A stretch of DNA of 6,794 nucleotides from an uncultured bacterium (GCA_903828035.1 CAIKKV010000506.1:1-6794); one strand, 5' to 3'. Positions 1-6,677 are shown, counted from the stretch's first letter. Program-made: numbers and translations. Notes: generated by a model not told the origin, from the letters alone.

Positions 1-1
1 G

Positions 2-1087
2 GAAACAGATCGCGACCACGACAGGCCGACGCGCCTTCGCCTGCCCCCGGGCGTCACGCTGGTCGAGCTGCACGATCCGCCCCTTCACGACAGCGCGCTT
101 CGCGCCGATTCCATTCCCGACCGGTTGGCCAACCTGCGGCAGTGCCGGAAGCTGCACCCGGAGCTCGCGGAGCTCTATCACTCGGCGGCCAACTCTTTCG
201 ACGGCCTGCTCCGCGTGGGCCGGTATGTGGGAGACCTCTGGCCCCACACGGATTACTGGCCGTGGCCGCGCGAAATTTTCACGGCTCGCGGGGATCGCCT
301 GCTCACCCGCATCAAAGAGGGCCGGGTCGCCGGCCTGTGCGGAGGCTTCGCCCATACCCTGGAGGAGGTCCTCTGGGCGCTGGGCGTGCCGGCCCGCCGC
401 ACCCAGGTCTGGCGCCATTCATCGCTCGAAGCCTACGACCACCACCACGACAAGTGGATCTGCCTGGAAATCGACAACCACATGGGCCATGCGGGCTGCT
501 GGCTCTCTCCCGACGGCATCCCCTACTGCGTCGGCGAGCTCATCGGCATTCTCGAGCGCGACCGGCATGAGCCCGGCACGGCCCGCCGGCTGGTCCGCCA
601 CCTGCCGCTGGGCGCCGCCTGCCCCAGCGGCGCGGACAATGCCACGCACCCCTTCTCCTGGCTGCGGTTCTGCTACGTGCTGATGGGGTATTCGCGGCCG
701 CGCAATGGCTTGGACAGCACGCCTGAACAATGGTTCAACCACGCCACGCCCGCCGTTCGGCTTGACCCGCAGAATCCCCATGCCCCCGCTGAGACGCAGA
801 CGCAAGTGGACAACTGGAAGGATCTGTACTGGTCCTGTGACCGGCTTCAGGTCTCCCTGGCGGGGCTGAAGAAGTCCCGCCCTGCCCTGAAGGTAACGGC
901 AACCCCCTTTCAAGCCCAGTTTTTCAACGGCTGCGAGGCGCGGGTGGACGGTGGAAAACCGCGCCGCATCGGCGCCGCCTACGAATGGACGCTGCATGCC
1001 GGAGAGAACAGCCTCGAGCTGGCGGCCGTAAACAAACTCGGAACACGCGGCCATCCGTGGAGAGCGGTGCTTCACTGCAACCCGTGA
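2..1087 (+). CDS. Transglutaminase-like superfamily protein, 5' partial
   Basis: The reading frame is open from base 2, so the gene begins upstream of the window; the TTG at 125 is an internal codon with no ribosome-binding site. Residues below count from that TTG. A papain-like transglutaminase core is suggested by the motif GLCGGFA, with the likely nucleophile Cys72 starting a helix that ends in ALGVPAR, followed by His98 (in WRHSSLEAY) and Asp117 (in WICLEID). Cys, then His, then Asp in this order and spacing is the family triad. The last 66 or so residues (from 255) look like a beta-sandwich module: alternating hydrophobics, a VDGG turn and a GENSLEL strand. No signal peptide can be judged because the N-terminus is missing. 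Family members include proteases, amidases and cross-linkers, so the substrate is unknown. It lies 25 nt before the first dehydrogenase on the same strand, which suggests one operon. Confidence 0.72.
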   Translation, partial: ETDRDHDRPTRLRLPPGVTLVELHDPPLHDSALRADSIPDRLANLRQCRKLHPELAELYHSAANSFDGLLRVGRYVGDLWPHTDYWPWPREIFTARGDRLLTRIKEGRVAGLCGGFAHTLEEVLWALGVPARRTQVWRHSSLEAYDHHHDKWICLEIDNHMGHAGCWLSPDGIPYCVGELIGILERDRHEPGTARRLVRHLPLGAACPSGADNATHPFSWLRFCYVLMGYSRPRNGLDSTPEQWFNHATPAVRLDPQNPHAPAETQTQVDNWKDLYWSCDRLQVSLAGLKKSRPALKVTATPFQAQFFNGCEARVDGGKPRRIGAAYEWTLHAGENSLELAAVNKLGTRGHPWRAVLHCNP

Positions 1088-1112
1088 TCGCGCAAGCAAG
1101 AAGGAGCAGGAT

Positions 1113-2435
1113 ATGAAGACGATGAAAAAACGCTATGCCATTGTCGGAATGAGCCACCGGGCCTTGCGTCTGTTTGTAGACGCCTTCCTGGACCCGTACA
1201 AATCCATCGCTGAAATCGTCGCCTACGTCGATATCTCCCAGGAGCGCATGGACCTGATGAACCAGGCCAAGGGAACGACCATCCCCACCTTCCTCCCGGA
1301 CCAGTACGAACACATGCTCGACACCGTCAAGCCGGACGTGGTCATCGTCACCAGCGTGGACTCCACGCATCACACCTACGTCATCCCCGCCCTGGCGCGC
1401 GACCTGGATGTGCTGTGCGAGAAGCCGCTCACGACCGATGCCGAAAAGGTGCGGGCCATCCTGATGGCCGAGAAGAAGAGCAAGGGGCGCGTCACCGTCA
1501 CCTTCAACTACCGCTACATGCCCCACAGCTCCCAGGTGAAAGCGCTGCTCCAGGAAAACCGCGTGGGCCGGGTGGTCACCCTGGACATGCAGTACTACCT
1601 CGACACCTATCACGGCAGCTCCTATTTCATGCGCTGGAACCGGCGGCGCGACCAGTCCGGCGGCCTGTGCACCCACAAGTGCAGCCACCACTTCGACCTC
1701 ATCCGCTGGTGGCTGGACCAGAAGCCCGTCGAGGTCTTCGCCTACGGCGGCCGGGCCTATTACGGCGCGGAAGGCCCGCGGAACCCGGCGAAAAAGGACG
1801 GCCGGTTCTGCCCCACCTGCGCCGACCGCCGAAGCTGCGCCTACTACATGCGCTGGCACCGCGACGAGTGGCGCGGGGGGGTGAGCAAGGGGCACGACGA
1901 CGACCACGTCAGCGGCGTCCAGACCCTGAGCCACTACGCCAACCTGGAATCACGCCGCTGCATCTACGATTCGGAGATCGACATCGAAGACCACTACAGC
2001 GCCGTGGTAAAGTTCGATGGCGGCGCCATCCTGAACTACAGCCTCAACGCCTCGCTTCCCTACGAGGGCTACCGGCTCGGGATCAACGGCCTGAACGGCC
2101 GGCTGGAGACCGAGTCGCTCGAGTTCCGCGAGGGCGTCCAACCGCCCGCCGGGATCCGCGACCGGGCCATCACGGTCATGGAGCTGTTCGGCGCCACGCA
2201 CACCGTCCAGCCCATGACCCTCAAAGGCACCCATAACGGGGCCGACTCGGTGATGCGCGACGAGCTGCTGGTCGGCCCGGATCCGGGGGACCGGCTCGGC
2301 CGCCTGGCCCCGCTGGCGGACGGGGCGCTGGCGGTGCTGATCGGGATCGCGATGCGCGAGTCCATCGACACCGGCAAGCCCGTGCGGATCGCCGACCTGC
2401 TGGGCCCTGAACTGAGCCGCGATATCTTGGGGTGA
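1113..2435 (+). CDS. Gfo/Idh/MocA-family oxidoreductase (first of pair)
   Basis: A 440-residue NAD(P)-dependent dehydrogenase of the glucose-fructose oxidoreductase/inositol dehydrogenase/MocA family, presumably cytoplasmic and acting on a sugar, cyclitol or related compound. The N-terminal Rossmann fold (about residues 7-120) has the nucleotide-binding turn VGMSHRA (11-17) and the family signature CEKP (102-105, Lys104). The second domain carries KCSHHFD (189-195), matching the usual K-x-x-H-x-x-D active-site helix, with His192 and Asp195 conserved. A Cys-rich insert (Cys233, Cys236, Cys242) and Cys283 resemble those of the next gene; a second Cys four residues after 283 is absent here (Ser287). 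The start at 1113 is chosen because AAGGAG at 1101-1106 sits 6 nt upstream; the ATG at 1122 is less well placed. The substrate cannot be read from sequence. It is 4 nt from the next gene, so co-translation is likely. Confidence 0.9.
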   Translation: MKTMKKRYAIVGMSHRALRLFVDAFLDPYKSIAEIVAYVDISQERMDLMNQAKGTTIPTFLPDQYEHMLDTVKPDVVIVTSVDSTHHTYVIPALARDLDVLCEKPLTTDAEKVRAILMAEKKSKGRVTVTFNYRYMPHSSQVKALLQENRVGRVVTLDMQYYLDTYHGSSYFMRWNRRRDQSGGLCTHKCSHHFDLIRWWLDQKPVEVFAYGGRAYYGAEGPRNPAKKDGRFCPTCADRRSCAYYMRWHRDEWRGGVSKGHDDDHVSGVQTLSHYANLESRRCIYDSEIDIEDHYSAVVKFDGGAILNYSLNASLPYEGYRLGINGLNGRLETESLEFREGVQPPAGIRDRAITVMELFGATHTVQPMTLKGTHNGADSVMRDELLVGPDPGDRLGRLAPLADGALAVLIGIAMRESIDTGKPVRIADLLGPELSRDILG

Positions 2436-2439
2436 CACC

Positions 2440-3753
2440 ATGCCAGAAAAACCACTCACCGCCATCCTTGTCGGAGCCGGCCACCGGGCCCTGGTCTACG
2501 CCTCCTACGCCACGCAACATCCCGATGAGTTGCAGATCACCGGCGTAGCGGATCCGGATCCGCGCCGCGTCAAAGGGGCGTCGGAGCTGTTCAACATCCC
2601 GCCGGACCGGTGCTTCACCTCCGCGGCGGCACTGGCCGCCCAGGGGCGCCTGGCCGACGTGATCATCAACGGCACCGGTGATTTCGACCATGTGCCTACC
2701 ACCCTCCCCCTGCTCGCCTGCGGCTACGATGTGCTCCTGGAAAAGCCGTTCGCCGTCTCGGAGGATGAGATGAACCAGCTCGTCGCCGCGGCGGAGCGCC
2801 ACCGCAACTGCGTGGTGATCTGCCACGTGCTCCGGCACAGCCCCTTCTATGGCGCCCTGCGCCAGAAACTGGCAGAAGGCGCCATCGGCGAAATCCTGAA
2901 CATCCAGACCACGGAACACGTTTCCTACCATCACATGTCGACCAGCTACGTGCGCGGCAAACGCAACCGCGGGGAGGTGAGCGCGCCCATGCTGCTGGCC
3001 AAGTGCTGTCACGATATCGACCTCATCATCTGGATGATGGGCGGAAAGCCGCCGCAACGGGTCAGCAGCTTCGGCAGCCGGATGTTCTTCCGCGCCGACA
3101 AGGCCCCGGAAAAAGCGGGCACGCGATGCCTGGCGGATTGCCCCATCGAAGCGGCCTGCCTCTATTCCGCGGGAAAATTGTATATCGATCATCCGGCGCG
3201 CTGGAAGTTCTACGTCTGGGACTCGCTGCCCGGGGGAACGGATGCCCCGATCGGGGAAAAGATCGAGGCCTTGAAAACAACCAATCCGTTCGGCCGGTGC
3301 ATCTGGAAATGCGACAACGACGTGGTGGACCTCCAGTCGGTCATGATCGAGTTCGAGGGCGGGGCCACCGCCACCCACAACATGATCGGCGGCGCCGCGA
3401 AAGGGTCGCGCGGAATTCATATTATGGGGACAACCGGCGAGCTCTTCGGCCACTTCGAGGAAAGCCGCTTCACCCTCCGCCGCATGGACCCGAGGCCGGG
3501 GCGGGAATACGAGGATGAAGTCGTTGACCTCAAGGTCGCGGGCGACATGACCGGCGCGCGGGGCGGGCATGGCGGGGGCGACCTGCGACTGGTCGCCGAC
3601 TTCTGCCGGGTCGCGCGCCGCGAGACGCCCTCCCTCTGCACCACCCGGCTGGCCGACTCGATCAACGGGCATCGCGTCTGCTTCCGGGCCGACCAGGCCA
3701 TGCGCGAAAAACGAGTCATCGCGCTGCCCGGCGCCGTTAATCCTGGGCGCTGA
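2440..3753 (+). CDS. Gfo/Idh/MocA-family oxidoreductase (second of pair)
   Basis: A 437-residue dehydrogenase of the same family as its neighbour but clearly not a recent duplicate. The Rossmann turn is VGAGHRA (11-17), the acidic end of the second strand is VADPDP (36-41), and the signature is LEKPF (100-104, Lys102). The active-site helix reads LLAKCCHDIDLI (185-196), with Lys188, His191 and Asp194. A Cys cluster typical of this subfamily follows: Cys230, Cys234, Cys240 (ending CLYSA), then GRCIWKCDNDVVD (285-297), which contributes Cys287 and Cys291. It starts 4 nt after the previous stop with only a weak GGGGTG at 2429-2434, which fits translational coupling. The last 17 bp overlap the 3' end of pncA on the other strand. 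Oxidation or reduction of a sugar-like substrate with NAD(P) is the family expectation; the actual substrate is unknown. Confidence 0.9.
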   Translation: MPEKPLTAILVGAGHRALVYASYATQHPDELQITGVADPDPRRVKGASELFNIPPDRCFTSAAALAAQGRLADVIINGTGDFDHVPTTLPLLACGYDVLLEKPFAVSEDEMNQLVAAAERHRNCVVICHVLRHSPFYGALRQKLAEGAIGEILNIQTTEHVSYHHMSTSYVRGKRNRGEVSAPMLLAKCCHDIDLIIWMMGGKPPQRVSSFGSRMFFRADKAPEKAGTRCLADCPIEAACLYSAGKLYIDHPARWKFYVWDSLPGGTDAPIGEKIEALKTTNPFGRCIWKCDNDVVDLQSVMIEFEGGATATHNMIGGAAKGSRGIHIMGTTGELFGHFEESRFTLRRMDPRPGREYEDEVVDLKVAGDMTGARGGHGGGDLRLVADFCRVARRETPSLCTTRLADSINGHRVCFRADQAMREKRVIALPGAVNPGR

Positions 3754-4423
3754 AAACGGCGGGCTCGAACTCCGGCGCCTTGACCCCCTTGCGCTTCCGG
3801 GCGACCGGCTTGTTCGCATGGACGACCCGTTTTGTCTCGATCGAGCGAGGCTTGGCGCCGCCCACAAACTTGGAAAGCGGAGCCATCAGGGCTCCCGCCT
3901 CCTTCATGGCGGCCACGGCGGCGGGCCCGTCCGCGGGCTTCAGGTTGACCGCCCGGATGACATCCTCCACCACGGTGACGCCGAACCCGAACCGCAGGGC
4001 GTCCAGGGCCGTATTCTTGATGCAATAGTCGGTCGTCAGCCCCGCGAGCACCACATGATCCACGCCTTGAAGAACCAGCAGGGAGCGCAGATTCGTGCCT
4101 TCAAAGGCCGAATAGGCCTCCTGCTGGGGCAATGTTGCCTTGGACACGAGGGTCGCATCCGCCGGCACATTCAGGGCCGGGTGAAACGCGGCGCCTTGCG
4201 AATCGACGATGCAGTGCGGCGGCCAGATCCCGCCCTGGTGGCGGAACGAGATGTGATCGCGGGGATGCCAGTCGCGCGTCACAAACACCCGCCAGTTCCG
4301 GCGCGCCGCCAACGCGATGAGCCGATTGACCGGCTCGACGATCTCATCGGCGTTCCGGACCGCCAGTGTTCCGCCATGACAAAAATCATTCTGCACATCC
4401 GCCACAATCAAAGCCGTTTTCAT
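3737..4423 (-). CDS. pncA: Nicotinamidase (nicotinamide to nicotinate)
   Basis: A 228-residue isochorismatase-fold amidohydrolase that hydrolyses nicotinamide to nicotinate and ammonia, the first step of Preiss-Handler NAD salvage. All expected residues are visible: catalytic Asp9 (VADVQNDF), Lys95 (VSKAT) and Cys134 (TTDYC), and metal ligands Asp51, His53 and His57 (TRDWHPRDH) plus His70 (WPPH). Order and spacing closely match characterised bacterial PncA proteins. The C-terminus, from about residue 185, is a long basic tail rich in Lys and Arg, making the protein somewhat longer than the usual 180-215. The start at 4423 (MKTALIV) is preferred because AAGGA precedes it by 10 nt; an in-frame ATG at 4441 adds six residues but has no ribosome-binding site. 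It is downstream of pncB and the small Cys-rich gene on the same strand, and its 3' end overlaps the converging dehydrogenase gene by 17 bp. Confidence 0.93.
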   Translation of the reverse strand: MKTALIVADVQNDFCHGGTLAVRNADEIVEPVNRLIALAARRNWRVFVTRDWHPRDHISFRHQGGIWPPHCIVDSQGAAFHPALNVPADATLVSKATLPQQEAYSAFEGTNLRSLLVLQGVDHVVLAGLTTDYCIKNTALDALRFGFGVTVVEDVIRAVNLKPADGPAAVAAMKEAGALMAPLSKFVGGAKPRSIETKRVVHANKPVARKRKGVKAPEFEPAVFSAQD

Positions 4424-4433
4424 CGTTCCCGTT

Positions 4434-4438
4434 TCCTT
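4434..4438 (-). promoter_or_regulatory. Ribosome-binding site deciding the pncA start
   Basis: AAGGA on the - strand, 10 nt before the ATG at 4423. It lies just inside the alternative longer reading frame from 4441, which has no such site of its own. The spacing is slightly long, so the choice is probable rather than certain. Confidence 0.5.
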
Positions 4439-4470
4439 CATGAGAGTTCAAAACCGACAATCCTGCACTG

Positions 4471-4488
4471 CGAACAAACGTCCCCGTT
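4471..4488. repeat. Possible short REP-like palindrome fragment
   Basis: GAAC and GTTC (4471-4474 and 4485-4488) flank an AAACGTCCCC core in the 75-nt gap between the Cys-rich gene and pncA. It resembles, from memory only, short intergenic repeats scattered in many environmental genomes. The stem is only 4 bp and no second copy is in the window, so this may be chance. Confidence 0.18.
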
Positions 4489-4498
4489 CACTCCTTTT

Positions 4499-4759
4499 TC
4501 ATAGTCCCAGAGCCTCGTCTGACTCCTCCTCGAAACAGTCAACGCAGTAGGGCTTTCCATTTTTGCACGTCGTGATCGCTGGCTTGCCGCAGGCGCAGAG
4601 CACGCAACTGCCGGATCCGCGCAACGGGCTGTTTTTACGTCCCCCCGGCACGCGGTCCAGAGGACCGGGGGCAAGGCGCTTCTTGTTCGCGTTCAAGTCA
4701 TCCCAATAAAGAACGGCTGAACGGTGCGCCCGTGCCGGCCTGTCAATCAGTTCTGTCAT
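4499..4759 (-). CDS. Small Cys-rich protein, putative zinc-binding
   Basis: I do not recognise a named family for this 86-residue protein. The first 50 residues are polar, basic and probably flexible (KKRLAPGPLDRVPGGRKN). The C-terminal third holds a compact Cys motif: Cys52, Cys55, Cys57, Cys65, Cys72 and Cys75, read as CVLCACGKPA, then a TCKNGKPYC turn, then VDCFEE. The pattern C-x2-C, a knuckle, then C-x6-C-x2-C is what treble-clef or zinc-ribbon domains look like, so binding of one zinc ion is likely and binding to nucleic acid or protein possible. The tail is acidic (EEESDEALGL). The start at 4759 is favoured by GAGGAG 6 nt upstream; an ATG at 4783 in frame would add eight residues. It sits between pncB and pncA on the same strand, probably in one transcript; a link to NAD salvage is only inferred from position. 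Confidence 0.68.
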   Translation of the reverse strand: MTELIDRPARAHRSAVLYWDDLNANKKRLAPGPLDRVPGGRKNSPLRGSGSCVLCACGKPAITTCKNGKPYCVDCFEEESDEALGL

Positions 4760-4765
4760 CTTTCG

Positions 4766-4771
4766 CTCCTC
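4766..4771 (-). promoter_or_regulatory. Ribosome-binding site deciding the start of the Cys-rich gene
   Basis: GAGGAG on the - strand with a 6-nt spacer to the ATG at 4759. This strong, well-spaced site favours the internal ATG over the in-frame ATG at 4783. Confidence 0.7.
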
Positions 4772-4805
4772 TCTACCGAACACATCTGGTGTATATGTTT
4801 TTACG

Positions 4806-4843
4806 TTACGCCCGTCCTGAAAACGGGTAATCAGGGAAACCCT
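4806..4843. other. Two tandem small hairpins between pncB and the Cys-rich gene
   Basis: CCCGT (4811-4815) pairs with ACGGG (4823-4827) over a 7-nt loop, and TTA (4806-4808) with TAA (4828-4830) outside it across a 2-nt bulge. Next to it AGGG (4833-4836) and CCCT (4840-4843) form a 4-bp stem over AAA. On the - strand, the direction of transcription, the pair is followed by an A-rich tract rather than a T-run, so it is not a classic intrinsic terminator. It may be a leader structure, an operator, or a processing site. The neighbouring AT-rich bases 4790-4803 contain TATACA on the - strand, a possible -10 element, but no good -35 is seen. Confidence 0.35.
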
Positions 4844-4864
4844 TAGCCGTTAATACGAAACTCC

Positions 4865-6406
4865 TTAACCGCTCAGCAGCCTCTGTTTCAATTCCCAGAG
4901 CCTCTGGGAGAGCGATACGTGGTAAACATGGGGGTTAATGAGCCGCAGCACGCCCGGATCGAGCCGCTCCTCATCTGCCTGGCGCCGGGCGCGGAGCGTT
5001 TCCAGCGGGGGCCACTCACACACCAGGCGCCCCTGGTCGATCACCTTCTCCAACAGCGGCTCCGCCCCCGACAACTGTTCGCGCGGAATCGTCCTCTGCC
5101 GCCCGTGATCCACCGGGTGCCGCAAGACCAGGTCCTGCCCGGCGCGGGGATCCTCTTCCGGCAGGGTCAGCAGATCGGCCGTGGCCTTGCCGCGCTCGTC
5201 ATATAACCGCCACACCCGCTTCAAGCCGGGGTCGATGACTTTTCCAGGCGTTTCCGATATCTTCAGCGTCGGACGCCAAAGGCCGCCCTCCTGAATCGCC
5301 GTCAGCTTGTAGACGCCGTCCAGGGCGGAAGCGCCGCCGGAAGTAATCAAACGGGTGCCCACCCCGAAGCAAAGCCGCCGCACCAGCCCGCCCGGGTCCA
5401 CGCCGTAGCGCGCCGCCTCGTCCTCGATCTGCCGCAACACCTGGAGGATCACCAGCTCATCCAGCTGATTCGAAAGCACGATCCGGCAGTCGTAAAAGCC
5501 AGCCTCGTTGAGCATCCGGGCCGCCCGGATGCTCAAGTAGGCCAGATCCCCCGAGTCGAGCCGGATGCCGGCTGGGCGGTGGCCCGCCCGGCGGAGCCTT
5601 TCAAAGGCCTTGATCGCATGGGGAACGCCGCTCTCCAGGCTGTTGATGGTGTCCACCAGGAGCAGGCAGTCGTCGGGGTAGAGCTCGGCGTAGGCGTCGA
5701 AGGCCGCCTGCTCCCCGAGCCCCAAGGCCAGGAATACCTGGACCATGCTGTGGGCGTGCGTGCCTTTCGGGGGCAGCCCCAGGACATGCGACACGCCCTC
5801 ATTGGAGGTGAAGTCCGCCCCGCCGATCAGGGCCGCGCGCGAACCCGCCATGGCGCCCAGCTCCTGCGCGCGACGCAGGCCGAACTCCAGCAGCAGCTGC
5901 CCGCGCCCCGCGCTCCGGAGCCTCGCCGCCTTGGTCGCCACCAGCGTCGGATAGTTCAAGCGGTTCAACAGGGCGGATTCCAGCAACTGCGCCTGCGCCA
6001 GGGGCCCTTCCACCACGGTCAGGGGAACATGCGCATGCACCACCCGCCCTTCGGGAATCGCCTCCAGGGATAGTCCGCTAAAACACGAGCATGAGCGCAG
6101 CCACTCCAGGAAGCCCTCCTGGAACAGCGGCTTTCCAGACGCCGTTCGCAGGGAGCGCAGGCGCTGGATATCCTCGTCCCGCACCCGCGCCTCCTGCATC
6201 CAGGCGGCCAGCCACTCCATCCCGGCATTGACGCAATAGCCCGCCCGATGGGCGCCGTAGTCGGGATACGCCCGGAAAAAATGCTCGAACCGGGCGGTCG
6301 TATCGGCCAGCCCCATTGACCAGTAGAGCTGGGCCATGGTGAGTTGGTAGTGGTCCAGCGCCAGAAAGCCCTCGGCGGTCGCCCTGTCCTGGAATGTTCC
6401 CGTCAT
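4865..6406 (-). CDS. pncB: Nicotinate phosphoribosyltransferase
   Basis: A 513-residue enzyme joining nicotinate and PRPP to give nicotinate mononucleotide and diphosphate, with ATP hydrolysis helping; it consumes the product of PncA. Visible family motifs in order: [10 protein letters not shown] (17-26), FEHFFR (40-45), the [11 protein letters not shown] strand (171-181), FTSNEGVSH (199-207), GTHAHSMVQ (215-223, His219 the probable phosphorylated histidine), [10 protein letters not shown] (251-260), the phosphate-binding GIRLDSGDL (280-288), [11 protein letters not shown] (347-357) and KISETPGKV (382-390). The length fits the longer bacterial form (about 480-510) rather than the 400-residue E. 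coli type. The start at 6406 is the only ATG that keeps the N-terminal DHYQLT region; no clear ribosome-binding site precedes it. It is the first gene of the - strand group, with a 357-nt structured region upstream. The alternative, a nicotinamide-specific enzyme, is less likely given the motifs and the neighbouring pncA. Confidence 0.95.
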   Translation of the reverse strand: MTGTFQDRATAEGFLALDHYQLTMAQLYWSMGLADTTARFEHFFRAYPDYGAHRAGYCVNAGMEWLAAWMQEARVRDEDIQRLRSLRTASGKPLFQEGFLEWLRSCSCFSGLSLEAIPEGRVVHAHVPLTVVEGPLAQAQLLESALLNRLNYPTLVATKAARLRSAGRGQLLLEFGLRRAQELGAMAGSRAALIGGADFTSNEGVSHVLGLPPKGTHAHSMVQVFLALGLGEQAAFDAYAELYPDDCLLLVDTINSLESGVPHAIKAFERLRRAGHRPAGIRLDSGDLAYLSIRAARMLNEAGFYDCRIVLSNQLDELVILQVLRQIEDEAARYGVDPGGLVRRLCFGVGTRLITSGGASALDGVYKLTAIQEGGLWRPTLKISETPGKVIDPGLKRVWRLYDERGKATADLLTLPEEDPRAGQDLVLRHPVDHGRQRTIPREQLSGAEPLLEKVIDQGRLVCEWPPLETLRARRQADEERLDPGVLRLINPHVYHVSLSQRLWELKQRLLSG

Positions 6407-6432
6407 AGCGCCAAGCCTAGTCCCCGCCCGCC

Positions 6433-6449
6433 TTCCCCGTAAGGGGGAA
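6433..6449 (-). promoter_or_regulatory. Small hairpin just upstream of pncB
   Basis: TTCCCC (6433-6438) and GGGGAA (6444-6449) form a perfect 6-bp stem over a 5-nt loop, 27 nt before the pncB start codon. In the pncB mRNA the start-proximal arm is GGGGAA. Since no other clear ribosome-binding site is present, the hairpin could influence initiation, but the purine arm is farther from the ATG than normal. The function is unproven. Confidence 0.35.
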
Positions 6450-6450
6450 T

Positions 6451-6484
6451 AACCCGCATAACACTTGGCGCCCGGTTGCGGGTT
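6451..6484. repeat. 8-bp inverted repeat in the pncB upstream region
   Basis: AACCCGCA (6451-6458) and TGCGGGTT (6477-6484) are exact inverted copies separated by 18 nt. A competing pairing uses TAACCCGC (6450-6457) with GCGGGTTA (6487-6494). It could be an operator dyad or part of a folded leader. Two arm choices for one left half suggest a local duplication of the GCGGGTT word. Confidence 0.4.
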
Positions 6485-6677
6485 GGGCGGGTTACGTGGC
6501 GTGGGTTGCGCCGTTTCGGCCTGGCCTGACGGGTGCTTTGCCGCCCTGAGGGGCTCCGGCTTGAAGCGCCGGGACCATCATTCCACGTCGCTTCGCCGTC
6601 GCCCCTCATCATCGGCAAATCACCTCGTCATGCCAGGGCTGATCGAAACGGCGCAACCCCGTAGCCACCGCGCGCCC
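6485..6677. repeat. Long imperfect inverted repeat (about 190 nt)
   Basis: Pairing traced by hand, outside to inside: 6485-6489 with 6673-6677; 6496-6500 with 6664-6668; 6503-6518 with 6644-6659 (16 bp, perfect); 6520-6530 with 6627-6637 (one mismatch); 6531-6543 with 6613-6625 (one mismatch, one wobble); 6547-6554 with 6601-6608 (8 bp, perfect); 6563-6568 with 6589-6594, leaving a 20-nt apical loop. This gives about 62 pairs, with small bulges and internal loops at 6519, 6544-6546, 6609-6612 and 6638-6643. An alternative apex is CCGGC/GCCGG at 6556-6572. The arms stay in register for the whole length, so this is not a chance dyad. It could be a structured RNA (leader of pncB, or independent) or a non-autonomous palindromic element; flanking target duplications were not evident. 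Confidence 0.75.

Noticed and set aside
924..1934. 336-residue open frame on the - strand
   Set aside because: It is antisense to the first dehydrogenase, starts inside it and spans a gene boundary, and shows repetitive Val/Ala/His/Gly composition with no family resemblance.
2221..3867. 548-residue open frame on the - strand
   Set aside because: It lies opposite the second dehydrogenase, whose family motifs are unmistakable. The - strand translation is Arg/Ala/Gly-rich without motifs, as expected for antisense of a GC-rich gene.
3569..4504. 311-residue open frame on the + strand
   Set aside because: It covers the complement of pncA and the end of the second dehydrogenase; pncA has a complete catalytic and metal-binding set, so this frame is a shadow.
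4438..4674. Alternative 78-residue frame on the - strand whose stop overlaps the upstream pncA ATG (ATGA)
   Set aside because: The overlap looked like coupling, but the frame overlaps the Cys-rich gene, has no ribosome-binding site, and the Cys pattern makes sense only in the other frame.
4806..4830. Intrinsic terminator after pncB
   Set aside because: The stem is short and is not followed by a T-run in the direction of pncB transcription.
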